Source: Acidobacteriota bacterium (lineage in GTDB: Bacteria; Acidobacteriota; Aminicenantia; Aminicenantales; Saccharicenantaceae). Taken from it: a stretch of DNA of 64,000 bases. The DNA lies in the NCBI GenBank assembly GCA_033549365.1, contig JAWSUF010000016.1, forward strand, positions 1-64,000, read 5' to 3'. This document shows, piece by piece, positions 24,774 through 35,360 of the stretch (its first letter is position 1; each line of letters begins with the position of its first letter). The notes under the pieces were generated by a model. That model did no database searches. It saw nothing but the letters and a program-made list of their open reading frames with translations, and was not told the DNA's origin. The position numbers were made by a program, and so were the translations under genes.

Positions 24774-25253
24774 TCACCTGCTGATCATGGTATGGATGTC
24801 GGCCTGGACTCTCTCCCGCCGGGGATCGGCCAGAAGATCGGTCTCGCTCGTGTCCGCTCTCGAACCCGGAAAAACCAGAACACGGATATTGAACTGCGGA
24901 TCCTGGAAAAAGACCAGCGTCAACCGCCGGTAATTCACCGTGCCGTCGGCGTTGATGTCGAGCTGCTCGTCCGACGATTCTCCGGCCGCGGTGTTGGGAA
25001 AAGCCAGGAGCTCGTCCCGCGTCAGGGTCCGGAGATAGTCGACCTGCTGCTGGGCCAGGAAGACGGCGCTCGTGATGTCTCCGGAGCGGACGTTGTTCAT
25101 CACGGACAGGAGAAAGAGCTGGGCAAGACCGATGACGGCCACGGCCAGAACGGAAATGCCCACGAGGACTTCGATGAGAGAAAAGCCTTCGCTCCGGCGC
25201 CGCCGGCTGCTCATCAATCTTTTCATCATATTCACACTTTTAGTCGTCTTCAT
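24774..25253 (-). CDS. pilV: Minor pilin PilV
   Basis: From the ATG at 25253 the product has 159 residues; a TTG at 25259 overlapping the fimT stop is an alternative start. The prepilin motif RRRRSEG/FSLIEVLVGISVLAVAV is followed by TSAVFLAQQQVDYLRTLTRDEL, matching the PilV type. The leader before the cleavage site is long (about 23 residues) and strongly basic. Position between fimT and pilW supports the name. It is a structural part of the pilus priming complex in the inner membrane and pilus tip. Confidence 0.82.
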   Translation of the reverse strand: MKTTKSVNMMKRLMSSRRRRSEGFSLIEVLVGISVLAVAVIGLAQLFLLSVMNNVRSGDITSAVFLAQQQVDYLRTLTRDELLAFPNTAAGESSDEQLDINADGTVNYRRLTLVFFQDPQFNIRVLVFPGSRADTSETDLLADPRRERVQADIHTMISR

Positions 25254-25255
25254 CG

Positions 25256-25765
25256 TCAACTCGTCGTCTTGATGTAGTGGACCGATCCGCCGCTGTAGAA
25301 TCTGACGATCCTCAGGTCGGGCTGATTCTGTCCCTTGAGCCTGTCACTTTGAAGCTCCAGAGAGTTTGCCGTGCTAACGAAATTTTCGACAACGCCCAAG
25401 GAAGAAAACACCACGGATTCCCCCGCGGGGAGCCTGACGGTGACATTGAATTTAGGAGAAATCGTTCTCGGGGCAAAACCTCGCGACGGCTCCCAGTTTC
25501 CGGCCGAGGTCTCCCGTTCGATGATCATGCGCCAATTCGTCCCATCCTGATAAAAACGAACACGGTGGTTGTCCTTCGTGTCGATGGCCCGGTAGCGCGA
25601 CGTCTGAAGAACGGTCAGGATCTCCCGGGCGCCGTTTTCCAGGCTCCGGGTTTCCAGGGTGTTCATGATGTACGGATACGACGCCAGAGACAAGATGCTG
25701 ATGATGGCCACGGTGACAAGAATTTCGATCAGCGTGAAGCCGCGCATCGTGGTTGTGCTCCCCAT
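25256..25765 (-). CDS. fimT: Minor pilin FimT/FimU (GspH-like)
   Basis: The 169-residue prepilin starts MGSTTTMRG/FTLIEILVTVAII, with the prepilin peptidase site after Gly9. TLETRSLENGAREILTVLQTSRYRAID is the GspH/FimT helix, and the C-terminus has NQPDLRIVRFYSGGSV. It is the first gene of the pilus operon and lies just behind a good promoter. The ATG at 25765 is 8 nt after the -10; a second in-frame ATG at 25747 would leave only a 3-residue leader peptide, so the first is preferred. Confidence 0.82.
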   Translation of the reverse strand: MGSTTTMRGFTLIEILVTVAIISILSLASYPYIMNTLETRSLENGAREILTVLQTSRYRAIDTKDNHRVRFYQDGTNWRMIIERETSAGNWEPSRGFAPRTISPKFNVTVRLPAGESVVFSSLGVVENFVSTANSLELQSDRLKGQNQPDLRIVRFYSGGSVHYIKTTS

Positions 25766-25773
25766 TTCACATT

Positions 25774-25802
25774 AATATAAAGCAGGAGCCCGACTTTGTA
25801 AA
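25774..25802 (-). promoter_or_regulatory. Promoter of the minor-pilin operon
   Basis: TTTACA (25797-25802), 17 nt, TATATT (25774-25779) on the minus strand, directly before fimT. Confidence 0.65.
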
Positions 25803-25814
25803 GATCCCGGGCTC
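25786..25814. promoter_or_regulatory. Inverted repeat straddling the pilin promoter -35
   Basis: GAGCCCG (25786-25792) and CGGGCTC (25808-25814) are perfect 7-bp arms around the -35 box of the fimT promoter. This could be an operator, or a weak terminator-like hairpin without a T-tract. The remaining 125 bp up to the mannosidase gene end shows nothing clear. Confidence 0.35.
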
Positions 25815-25939
25815 TTGTCTGCGGAAGCCCGCTTCACAATTCTATTTGGGAGGGCGAATTGCGCAAATACCCTTCCGCGGGGAACTGAGAGAGGATAAAT
25901 CACCCTCCGATCTCATCTCCGGCGATTAGCCGCGCCGGC

Positions 25940-28402
25940 TCAGGTTTCTTCGAGGAGGGCAACCTCCCGGAGCGGCCGGCCTTTTTCGATCCGCAATGTC
26001 TTGATTTCAAAGGGAGAAAACATCAATCGCCGGGGCGCCGATCCGGCGCATTTCAAACGGATTGAGGCCTTTTTTCCCGTCGATTCCTGAAGACGGACGA
26101 TCAGCGCCCGGCCGTCCCAGGATCTTTTCAGAGCCAGAAGCCGGATCGAAGGAGGCAGAGAATCCATGACTTCCATACGGCCGCCCGCCTTCCCGCCGGA
26201 CCCCTTCGAAAAGAGGCTGGGAAGATGCGGGAAGGCCGCAGGCGGCGCGGCCAGACCGTCGGCCAGAGCCGGAAGGAATCTTTTGATCTCGTCCGGCTCT
26301 CCGGCCATCGCCATCAACCGGATCTCGTGGACACCGAGATCGGCGAATTTCCGGACCGGGCCTTCGGAGCCGATCCGGAAGCCCCGCTCATGGCAGTAGG
26401 CCGAACTCCGAAGGACGGAAAGGCGGGCCTCCCCCGCCCGGAAATCCAGGCCGTGCTGTCCGGAACTTGCAACACCGAGGGCTGCGTCTCTCCCCCTTGC
26501 CCGGCCCGAAAGAAGAAACCACCGGCCGTGGACGTGCTCCAGATCGTCGGGCGGAAGCTCCACGGCGCCCGCCGGAATTTCGCAGAAAAGACGGGCCGGA
26601 TCGAAGGCCCCGGGAATGCGGAGCTTGAGCCTGCGCCTCTCCTCGTTCCAATGGACGCGCAATCGGAATTCGAGGAAAGGCAGTTCGGGATAACCGATCG
26701 TCTCCATGACCACCCGGCTCTTTTTCCAGCCGAAGACGGACTGAACGATCGTCCGGACGGGACCTCGGACGAGAACCCGCGGCGGGCGTTCGAGCCGGAA
26801 CCGCCCGGCGGTTTTTCGCCGGCCGCCGGAGCCTGTGCCCCAGGAATCGTCCTCGTCGACGACGGCCAGCGGTTCGAACAGCCCTCCGGCCAGACATTCC
26901 GGTCCGCCGCGCCGTTTGAGCGACTCGACAAGGCCGCTCTTCTTGTCGACGGCATGAACAAGGGGCGATGGGGTTCGGACCGCCACTGACGCCTTTTTTC
27001 CCGGGAATGCGCCCAGGGTATAACGGGCCGCCCCCACTCCGGGAAGATCCCCGAGGAAAACGATTTTCCGGCGCCAGGCATTGAAGGGCAGGAGCGCCTC
27101 GGCCTGTTCCTCCTGACACGGGATGTCCTTCCCGTTCTCACCGAACAGTCTCATGTGCCAAGGCCCCGGGGCCGGAGGACGGTAGTCGGCCATGACCTCG
27201 AACTCCACGGGAACGCGCGTCAAACCCGGGTTGGCATTGAGAACGGTCACCGGCAGCGCCGGACTTTTACCGCTGCCGCGGGCAAAGGCCGCCGCCGCGC
27301 CCAGACGGAGTTTCCGGGCCGATTCCGCAACCTTGCCGTAGAGATCGAGGGCGTCCTGTTCGGCGGTTTCGACGCAGGTTCCGGTGATCACGTCATGAAA
27401 ATCGTTGAAGAGATGAGCCCGCCAGGCCTCTCGAAGCTCGGACTCCGGGTAGTCCGCGCCCCGGGCCGACCAGGCGGCAGCACAGAGCGCCTCGGTCTGC
27501 ACGAGTCTCCCGAGACTCCGCACGGCGGCCCGCTTGAGTCGGCTCAAAGACGTGTAACAGCCGGGGAAGACTCTCTGAAGCTCGCCCTCGAAGACGGGTG
27601 CCGTGCGGGCGGCCTCCCGGATCGCAGCCCAAAAACCGTCCGTCGTCCCGTGGAGAATCCGGACCCGTTTTTCCCGGGCCGCGAAGGCGTCGATCCGCCG
27701 GAGATCCTCCCGCGTCGCCCCGCCGCCGTGGTTGCCGAGTCCCCAGAAAACGGGAACGTCGCGGCCCAGCCGGAGGGCCAGGGCGGTGCCTTCCTCCAAT
27801 CTCCGTTCGATGTTGTCGCGTTCGGTGTGATAGAGTCCGGCGGAAATTCGATAAGCCGGGATCTCGGACCCGTCGACGCCGCGCCAGCGAAAAAGATCGG
27901 CCGGAAGACCGAGATCGTCCGCCTGGGGACGCATGAAGACATAAAGCTCATATCCGGCCCTGTGCAGAATCTGAGGCAGACCGGCGCCGTGGCCGAAGGA
28001 GTCGAAGTTGGTGGCGACGGCGGGCCGGGCGCCGAATTTTTCCCGGAAATAGAGCCGCCCCTCGGCGATCTGCCGGATGAGGGACTCGGCGCCGGGAAGA
28101 TTGACGTCGGGCTGGAGGTGCCAGCCCCCGGCGACGGCCCAGCGCCCGGCCGAGACCAGCCGCCGGATCTCGGCAAAAAGGGCGGGGTCATACCTTTCGA
28201 CCCAGCGGTAGAGAACGGCCTCATTGTGATTGAAAATGAGCGTGGTGTGTTCCTGCAGGATTTCGCAGGCCGCACGGAACGTCGCCAGGGCTTCCGAGGC
28301 GCCTTCCGTCCAGCGCCACTGCCAGACGGGGTCGAGATGGGCGTTGCAGATCAGATGAAGCGACGGCCGTTTCTCTTTATTCATGTTCGTCATGTCTTTC
28401 AT
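25940..28402 (-). CDS. Alpha-mannosidase (GH38)
   Basis: The ATG at 28402 has GAGG 5 nt upstream and yields 820 residues; an ORF extension to 28699 overlaps the symporter and is rejected. GH38 motifs are LHLICNAHLDPVWQWRW (zinc His-x-Asp), TNFDSFGHGAGLPQ, with Asp and His of the active site, FWGLGNHGGGATREDL and LFNDFHDVITGT. The C-terminal 400 residues are the beta domains of the family. Such enzymes remove alpha-mannose from glycans; without a signal peptide it is probably cytoplasmic. The sodium/solute symporter ends 70 nt upstream in the same direction, so uptake and cleavage are likely linked. Confidence 0.88.
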   Translation of the reverse strand: MKDMTNMNKEKRPSLHLICNAHLDPVWQWRWTEGASEALATFRAACEILQEHTTLIFNHNEAVLYRWVERYDPALFAEIRRLVSAGRWAVAGGWHLQPDVNLPGAESLIRQIAEGRLYFREKFGARPAVATNFDSFGHGAGLPQILHRAGYELYVFMRPQADDLGLPADLFRWRGVDGSEIPAYRISAGLYHTERDNIERRLEEGTALALRLGRDVPVFWGLGNHGGGATREDLRRIDAFAAREKRVRILHGTTDGFWAAIREAARTAPVFEGELQRVFPGCYTSLSRLKRAAVRSLGRLVQTEALCAAAWSARGADYPESELREAWRAHLFNDFHDVITGTCVETAEQDALDLYGKVAESARKLRLGAAAAFARGSGKSPALPVTVLNANPGLTRVPVEFEVMADYRPPAPGPWHMRLFGENGKDIPCQEEQAEALLPFNAWRRKIVFLGDLPGVGAARYTLGAFPGKKASVAVRTPSPLVHAVDKKSGLVESLKRRGGPECLAGGLFEPLAVVDEDDSWGTGSGGRRKTAGRFRLERPPRVLVRGPVRTIVQSVFGWKKSRVVMETIGYPELPFLEFRLRVHWNEERRRLKLRIPGAFDPARLFCEIPAGAVELPPDDLEHVHGRWFLLSGRARGRDAALGVASSGQHGLDFRAGEARLSVLRSSAYCHERGFRIGSEGPVRKFADLGVHEIRLMAMAGEPDEIKRFLPALADGLAAPPAAFPHLPSLFSKGSGGKAGGRMEVMDSLPPSIRLLALKRSWDGRALIVRLQESTGKKASIRLKCAGSAPRRLMFSPFEIKTLRIEKGRPLREVALLEET

Positions 28403-28472
28403 TTCCGCCTCATCGCCTTGATCCCGGCCTCCATCATGGCTGTAAGGGCGCGGTGTCTTCTTCCGGTCCCGG

Positions 28473-30251
28473 TCACGGCGACTCGATCTCGACAAGCTCG
28501 TCGCGGGGCGGCAGGTTTTTGTACCAGGTGAAGTACAGGACGACGGCCAGAACGACGGCGGCCGCGGTCCAAAACGCGAACTCGGCCCATCGCCTGAGAA
28601 AGAGCGTGAAGGGCATGAGGGCCAGCGAGAACTGGAATCCCGCCGTGATGAATCCGTTGAGGGCGTCGACGGCGGGCATCTTGTCCTTCTCCGGGACAAG
28701 CCCCCGGCGGACGGCTTCGCGCCGGACGGGGCCCCAGAAACCGAACGGCCGGATCCGGGAGTAAAACCGGACGAGGACGTCCATATCGGTCGGTTTGTGA
28801 AGGTGGGTGATGACGAGCGTCGCCGTAAGACACATCCCCATGTCCAGACCCAGGGAGTTGTGGGCGCTCAAACCGCCCAGCACGATTTTCCGGATCAGGA
28901 TGAGCGCGGCCGAAACCCCCATGCTCCAGACGAAGGCCCCTGCGCTGAACCGCCAGTAGTGCCAGCGCAGCGTGGCCGGGACGAGGATGACCGTGACGAC
29001 GATGAAGATCATGGTTTCCCAGGCCGTGACGACATCGGTGAACGAAAGGCTGAAATAGAAGCCCAGGCCGAGGGCGCCGACGGAGGCGAGCTGGCCCAGA
29101 CGGACAAGGGCTTTCTGTGACAGGCCGCGGGCGAAATAGCGTTTGACGAAGTCGTTGATGACGACCGAGCTTGTGACATTGATCATGGCGCTGATCGTGG
29201 ACATCAGGGCGGCGAGAAGCACGGCCATGAACACGCCGCGGAGCCCGACGGGCAGGCTCTTGAGAACAAGCGGCATGATTTTCTCGGCATCGAACCCGGC
29301 CCGGGGTCCGAGCGACAGAATGCCGAGGACGAGAAAAGCCGAGCCGATGACCCAGCGGAGGGTGTAGCCCACGGTCCACATGCCCCCGGCAAGCTGGGCG
29401 TCACGCGGCGACCGGGTGGTCAGGAAAAACTGGAAATCCCAGACGTTGGGCCCGGCCAGAACCCGGAAGATCAGCCAGAGGAACCCCGCCAGCATGATCG
29501 GACCCAGAAAATGAAAATGCTGGTAGGCGGGCGGCGTCGTCTCCAGAAAACCCGGCCAGAGCGTCCACGACGGCGTCAGAGAAAACCAGGCCGGGTCCTT
29601 GGCCGCGGTGAGGCCGCTCAAGTCGCCCCGGCTGAAGACCATGATGGCCAGGATGACGGCCCCGCAGGCGATAAGGAAGGTCTGCAGGATATCGGTGAGG
29701 ATGACGCCGAAGAACCCGCCCAGCGTGACGTAGACGCCGACGACGGCCAGGACGATGAGTGTGGATTCGATCCGGCCGAAGGGCAGAAATTCTTCGGCGA
29801 ACTTGCCGATGCCGACCGAGATGAACATGAGATTGCAGATCATGAGGACGAGCAGAAACAGCGCGGCCGAGACCCGGGCCGCCTCGGCGTCGCGCGTCTT
29901 TCCGAAACGCGTGACATTCCACTCGGCGAAGGTCATGACGCCCGATCGGCGGATCCACTTGGCCTGGAAGGCCATATAGAAGCAGATGATGAACCAGCCC
30001 CAGTAAATATGGGTGGCCCAGGCCGCTTTCATGCCGAGGTAAAACAGCGCGCCGATCATGGACATCGTGCCGCCGATGTCGATGTAGCTCGAACAGCCGG
30101 ACAGGCCGAGCATCCACCAGGGCACGTTGCGGTCGGCGAGGTAGTAGGAGTCGAGGCGCTTGGTGGCCCGCTTGCGGATGACGATCCCCACGAGGGCGAC
30201 GGCGACGAGATAAACGGCGATGACGGCGAGATCGACGGGATGGAGACTCAC
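28473..30251 (-). CDS. Sodium:solute symporter (SSS family), probably for a sugar
   Basis: The preferred start is the GTG at 30251 (VSLHPVDLAVIAVYLVAVALVG), giving 592 residues with 13-14 membrane helices. The longer frame to 30332 would translate promoter and repeat DNA. SSS features include RATKRLDSYYLADRNVPWWM, GLSGCSSYIDIGGTM and GVFMAVLLAALMSTISAMIN, the last being the TM8 sodium-site region. The carrier imports a solute with sodium. Location before an alpha-mannosidase suggests a sugar or oligosaccharide. The GTG falls right after a promoter, so its mRNA may be leaderless. Confidence 0.85.
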   Translation of the reverse strand: MSLHPVDLAVIAVYLVAVALVGIVIRKRATKRLDSYYLADRNVPWWMLGLSGCSSYIDIGGTMSMIGALFYLGMKAAWATHIYWGWFIICFYMAFQAKWIRRSGVMTFAEWNVTRFGKTRDAEAARVSAALFLLVLMICNLMFISVGIGKFAEEFLPFGRIESTLIVLAVVGVYVTLGGFFGVILTDILQTFLIACGAVILAIMVFSRGDLSGLTAAKDPAWFSLTPSWTLWPGFLETTPPAYQHFHFLGPIMLAGFLWLIFRVLAGPNVWDFQFFLTTRSPRDAQLAGGMWTVGYTLRWVIGSAFLVLGILSLGPRAGFDAEKIMPLVLKSLPVGLRGVFMAVLLAALMSTISAMINVTSSVVINDFVKRYFARGLSQKALVRLGQLASVGALGLGFYFSLSFTDVVTAWETMIFIVVTVILVPATLRWHYWRFSAGAFVWSMGVSAALILIRKIVLGGLSAHNSLGLDMGMCLTATLVITHLHKPTDMDVLVRFYSRIRPFGFWGPVRREAVRRGLVPEKDKMPAVDALNGFITAGFQFSLALMPFTLFLRRWAEFAFWTAAAVVLAVVLYFTWYKNLPPRDELVEIESP

Positions 30252-30258
30252 GGCCCAT

Positions 30259-30287
30259 CGTTTATCGTATCGGGCCGCGGTTGTCAA
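30259..30287 (-). promoter_or_regulatory. Possible promoter of the symporter-mannosidase pair
   Basis: A perfect TTGACA (30282-30287) lies 17 nt from a poor -10, TAAACG (30259-30264), on the minus strand. The start codon GTG would fall at about +1. Confidence 0.35.
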
Positions 30288-30303
30288 GACGGTGCCGAAT
30301 CTA

Positions 30304-30337
30304 TTCACGAGTCGAGGCGGCTGCAGATGCAAGGTGC
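30304..30337 (+). repeat. 34-nt duplicated element, copy 1, between symporter and ftsH promoters
   Basis: This sequence, beginning TTCACGAGTCGAGGCGG, matches the reverse complement of 41973-42006 in 32 of 34 positions, the first 25 being identical. It ends 10 nt before the ftsH -35 box; the second copy ends 9 nt before the hppA -35 box. It is not strongly palindromic. It may be a binding site for a shared regulator or a dispersed repeat. Confidence 0.75.
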
Positions 30338-30347
30338 ATCGATCGGG

Positions 30348-30376
30348 TTAACTTATCGAGGGAAACATGCTAGAAT
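30348..30376 (+). promoter_or_regulatory. Sigma-70 promoter of ftsH operon
   Basis: TTAACT (30348-30353), 17 nt, TAGAAT (30371-30376). The leader is about 15 nt with AAAGGA before the ATG at 30398. Confidence 0.65.
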
Positions 30377-30397
30377 ACCAGTGTAAAGGATTACATT

Positions 30398-32284
<1,887 letters not shown>

Positions 32285-32288
32285 AACG

Positions 32289-33152
32289 ATGAAACGGACG
32301 GCCCCGAAACTGCGACTCTCCAACGGCAATTTGTCTTTCGGCGGGAGGGCGCTCGTTATGGGCATCCTCAATGTCACCCCCGACTCGTTCTCGGACGGGG
32401 GAATCTATCTGGATAAGGACAAGGCCGTCGCCCGCGGACTGGATATGGCCGCCGAAGGGGCCGACATCCTCGACATCGGCGGCGAAAGCAGCCGCCCCGG
32501 GTCCCTGCCCGTTTCCGCCGAGGTGGAGATCGAGCGCGTCGTTCCGGTCATCCGGGCCCTGAGGCGGGAGATCGATCTTCCCCTTTCGATCGACACGACC
32601 AAAGCCGCCGTGGCCCGGGCCGCTTTCGAGGCAGGCGCCGGCATCGTCAACGACATCAGCGCCCTGCGCTTCGACCCGGATATGGCCGCGACGGCCGCCC
32701 GGTTCGGCGCGGCCGTCATCCTCATGCACATGCAGGGAACGCCCCAGACCATGCAGGACGCCCCCCATTACGAGGATGTCCTCGGGGAAGTCCGGGGATT
32801 CCTGAAGGACCGCATCCATGCGGCCGTCGAAGCCGGACTTCCGGAAGAGAGCCTGGCCGTCGACCCGGGAATCGGCTTCGGCAAAAGGCTCGAGGACAAT
32901 CTGGCCCTCATCGACGGTCTGGATGCCTTTCTCGATCTCGGCCGTCCCGTCTGCGTCGGCGTCTCGCGCAAAGCCTTCATCGGCCGCATCCTGGACCTTC
33001 CCGCTTCCGACCGACTCGAAGGGACGATCGCCGCCGCCGTCCTCTGCGCCGACCGGGGCGCCCATATCCTCCGCGTCCACGACGTCGGCGCCGTCCGGCG
33101 GGCCCTGCACGTGGCCGAAGCCGTCAAGGAGAACGTCTCCCATGCCGGCTGA
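32289..33152 (+). CDS. folP: Dihydropteroate synthase
   Basis: The 287-residue enzyme joins p-aminobenzoate to the pterin in folate synthesis. Diagnostic motifs are VMGILNVTPDSFSDGG, ILDIGGESSRPGS, NDISALRFDPDMA, AVILMHMQGTPQTM and VCVGVSRKAFIGRIL, covering the pterin and pABA sites. The ATG at 32289 lies 4 nt after the ftsH stop; an ATG at 32256 inside ftsH is in frame but less likely. No clear Shine-Dalgarno is present, so translation is probably coupled. Its end overlaps cdaA by 11 nt. Confidence 0.95.
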   Translation: MKRTAPKLRLSNGNLSFGGRALVMGILNVTPDSFSDGGIYLDKDKAVARGLDMAAEGADILDIGGESSRPGSLPVSAEVEIERVVPVIRALRREIDLPLSIDTTKAAVARAAFEAGAGIVNDISALRFDPDMAATAARFGAAVILMHMQGTPQTMQDAPHYEDVLGEVRGFLKDRIHAAVEAGLPEESLAVDPGIGFGKRLEDNLALIDGLDAFLDLGRPVCVGVSRKAFIGRILDLPASDRLEGTIAAAVLCADRGAHILRVHDVGAVRRALHVAEAVKENVSHAG

Positions 33153-33918
33153 AATTCTCGGCACCCTCCGGCACATCACGCTCGGAGATTTTCTGGACAT
33201 CGTCCTCGTGGCCTTCATCCTCTATTCGTTTCTCCGCCTCATCAAGGACACCAAGGCCTATCAGATGGCCATCGGACTCGGCCTCGTCGGCATCCTGTTC
33301 CTGATTACGGAGTGGGGCAAACTCTCCGTCTCCAACCGGATCATCCGTTCGTTCATCAATTACTTCATCATTCTCATCATCGTCCTTTTCCAGGCGGAAA
33401 TCCGGCGTTTTCTGACGGGCATCGGGTCCCGCTCGCTGCGGAGGCCTTTCTCGTTTCGCTCCCTTCAGGAAAAGATGGATGACCTTTTCCGGGCCCTGGA
33501 TTACATGTCACAAAGGAGAATCGGCGCCCTGCTCGCCGTCGAAAAGGAGATTTCGCTGGCGAGTTACGCCCAGCGCGGGACGGCCGTCAATGCCCTGCTG
33601 TCCAAGGATCTCCTCGTCAGTCTCTTTTTTCCCCACTCCCCTCTCCATGACGGCGCCGTCATTATCCGCGGCGACACCATCGTCGCCGCGGGTTGCCTGC
33701 TTCCCCTTCCCGCAACCCACAAGCTCAGCGGCCCCATCGTGACCCGGACGCGCCACCTGGCCGCCGTCGGGCTGTCCATGGAGACCGACGCCGCGATTAT
33801 CGTCGTCTCCGAAGAGACCGGGACGATTTCCCTGGCCGTCCGGGGAACGATCGAAAAGTTTGAAGACAGCGGCCGGATGCGGGAGCGGCTCGTGAAATAC
33901 CTGAGGAACGCCCGATGA
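33142..33918 (+). CDS. cdaA: Diadenylate cyclase CdaA
   Basis: The 258-residue protein makes c-di-AMP from two ATP. Three N-terminal membrane helices (DFLDIVLVAFILYSFLRLI, AIGLGLVGILFLITEW, FIILIIVLFQAEIRRFL) precede the DAC domain with PLHDGAVIIRGD (DGA motif) and TRTRHLAAVGLSMETDA (the RHR-like motif). AAGGAG lies before the ATG, within the folP end. It is followed with a 4-nt overlap by cdaR, its usual membrane partner. c-di-AMP commonly controls potassium and osmotic balance and wall synthesis. Confidence 0.94.
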   Translation: MPAEILGTLRHITLGDFLDIVLVAFILYSFLRLIKDTKAYQMAIGLGLVGILFLITEWGKLSVSNRIIRSFINYFIILIIVLFQAEIRRFLTGIGSRSLRRPFSFRSLQEKMDDLFRALDYMSQRRIGALLAVEKEISLASYAQRGTAVNALLSKDLLVSLFFPHSPLHDGAVIIRGDTIVAAGCLLPLPATHKLSGPIVTRTRHLAAVGLSMETDAAIIVVSEETGTISLAVRGTIEKFEDSGRMRERLVKYLRNAR

Positions 33919-34610
33919 GCCTTATCCGCGATCTTTTCGTCCGGAACTGGGGGCTGAAACTTTTCGCCGTCCTGCTGGCCCTCGCTCTCTGGCTGATTCT
34001 CATTCCGGAGGAAAAAACCTATTCCGAAAAAACCCTGACCATCCCGCTCGAGACGCGGAATATTCCCCCCGACATGGAACTCGTCGAAAAGCCGGCGGTC
34101 TCCGTGGACGTCACCGTCCGGGCCCGCATGCGCATCATCGACCAGATCACGCCGGCCAACGTCGTCGCCAAGCTGGACCTTGAGAAAGCCACGATCTACC
34201 AGGAGGAGTATCCGCTCAACCAATCCATGATCTCGCTGCCGCCGGGAGCGGAAGTCCTCAGGATCACCCCCAGCAAGGTCGATCTCCGGTTGGAAAACAC
34301 GGCTCAGATCGGCCTGGACATTGTTCCCACGCTTATCGGGAAACCGGCTGAAGGCCTGAAACTCCTCAAGATCGAGGTCGTTCCGCCCCAGGTCGAAGTC
34401 AAAGGGCCCGAGAGCAAGATTCTGAAGACGGACAAGGTCACGACCACGCCGATCAATCTCGCCGCCCTCACGGACTCGACCGAAATCGACGCCGACCTGA
34501 TCCTTCCCCGCCCGGAAATGCGCCTGGTCACGCCGCAAACCAAAGTCCGGGTGAAAATCCAGATGGAAAAGACCGAGGAGCCGGAACCCGCTCCCGCCAA
34601 GAAAAAATAG
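33915..34610 (+). CDS. cdaR: YbbR-domain regulator of CdaA
   Basis: The 231-residue protein has one N-terminal membrane helix (NWGLKLFAVLLALALWLIL) followed by two or three extracytoplasmic YbbR repeats (PLETRNIPPDMELVEKP, VDVTVRARMRIIDQI, GKPAEGLKLLKIEVVPPQ). It ends in a Pro/Lys tail (EPEPAPAKKK). CdaR anchors next to CdaA and tunes its activity. The ATGA overlap with cdaA and the gene order support this. It is shorter than the Gram-positive protein, which has four repeats. Confidence 0.88.
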   Translation: MSLIRDLFVRNWGLKLFAVLLALALWLILIPEEKTYSEKTLTIPLETRNIPPDMELVEKPAVSVDVTVRARMRIIDQITPANVVAKLDLEKATIYQEEYPLNQSMISLPPGAEVLRITPSKVDLRLENTAQIGLDIVPTLIGKPAEGLKLLKIEVVPPQVEVKGPESKILKTDKVTTTPINLAALTDSTEIDADLILPRPEMRLVTPQTKVRVKIQMEKTEEPEPAPAKKK

Positions 34611-34624
34611 CTTCGAGGATGGCC

Positions 34625-35341
34625 ATGCATCTTTCCGTAAACATCGATCATTTTGCGACTCTCCGGGAGGCGCGGCGCGGCGCCGAACCCGAACCCGTCC
34701 TGGTCGCCCTCCTGGCCGAACAGGCGGGCGCCGTCGGCATCGTCACCCACATCCGGGCCGACCGGCGCCACATCAAGGAACGCGACCTGCGGCTCCTGCG
34801 CCAAACCGTCAAAACGAAACTCAATGTCGAGATGGCCGCGACGGACGAAATGAAAGCCGTCGCCCTCGAGATCCGGCCTCACGTGGTTTCCCTGGTCCCG
34901 GAAAAGCCGGATGAGCTGACGACCGAGGGCGGACTGAACGTCGTCCCCCAGGTCGAGCGTCTGAAGGCCTTCGTCGGCGAGTTGAAAGCGGCGGGCATCC
35001 GCGTCAGCATTTTCGTCGACACCGGCGAAGACCAGATCTTGGCATGCCGGGAGACGGGCGTCGATCTTGTCGAGATCAACACCGGACCCTACGCCGACGC
35101 CGAACCGGACCGTCGCGACAAAACCCTGGATGATGTCCGAAAGGCGGCCAAACAGGCCGCGGCGGCGGGGCTCGAGGTCCACGCCGGACACGGCCTGGAT
35201 TACCGGAACGTCGCGCCCATTGTCGCCGTTCCCGAAATCGCCGAGCTCAGCATCGGGTTTTCCATCGTCGCCCGATCCGCCGTCGTCGGCATCGAACGCG
35301 CCGTGCGCGAAATGATCGCGCTCCTCTGCCGTCGTCCCTAG
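34625..35341 (+). CDS. pdxJ: Pyridoxine 5'-phosphate synthase
   Basis: The 238-residue TIM-barrel enzyme condenses 3-amino-2-oxopropyl phosphate with deoxyxylulose 5-phosphate, the last ring-forming step of DXP-dependent vitamin B6 synthesis. MHLSVNIDHFATLREARRG at the start and HIRADRRHIKERD, NVEMAATDEM, GLNVVPQ, VEINTGPYAD and VHAGHGLDYRNV are diagnostic. The ATG at 34625 is chosen over 34619 because GAGG is then 7 nt away. It follows cdaR closely within the ftsH operon. Confidence 0.95.
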   Translation: MHLSVNIDHFATLREARRGAEPEPVLVALLAEQAGAVGIVTHIRADRRHIKERDLRLLRQTVKTKLNVEMAATDEMKAVALEIRPHVVSLVPEKPDELTTEGGLNVVPQVERLKAFVGELKAAGIRVSIFVDTGEDQILACRETGVDLVEINTGPYADAEPDRRDKTLDDVRKAAKQAAAAGLEVHAGHGLDYRNVAPIVAVPEIAELSIGFSIVARSAVVGIERAVREMIALLCRRP

Positions 35342-35360
35342 AACCATAAAGGGGGAGAAT

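Noticed and set aside
28402-28699. N-terminal extension of the mannosidase frame
   Set aside because: Ser/Arg/Pro-rich codons overlapping the symporter gene; a start at 28402 with GAGG fits the family N-terminus.
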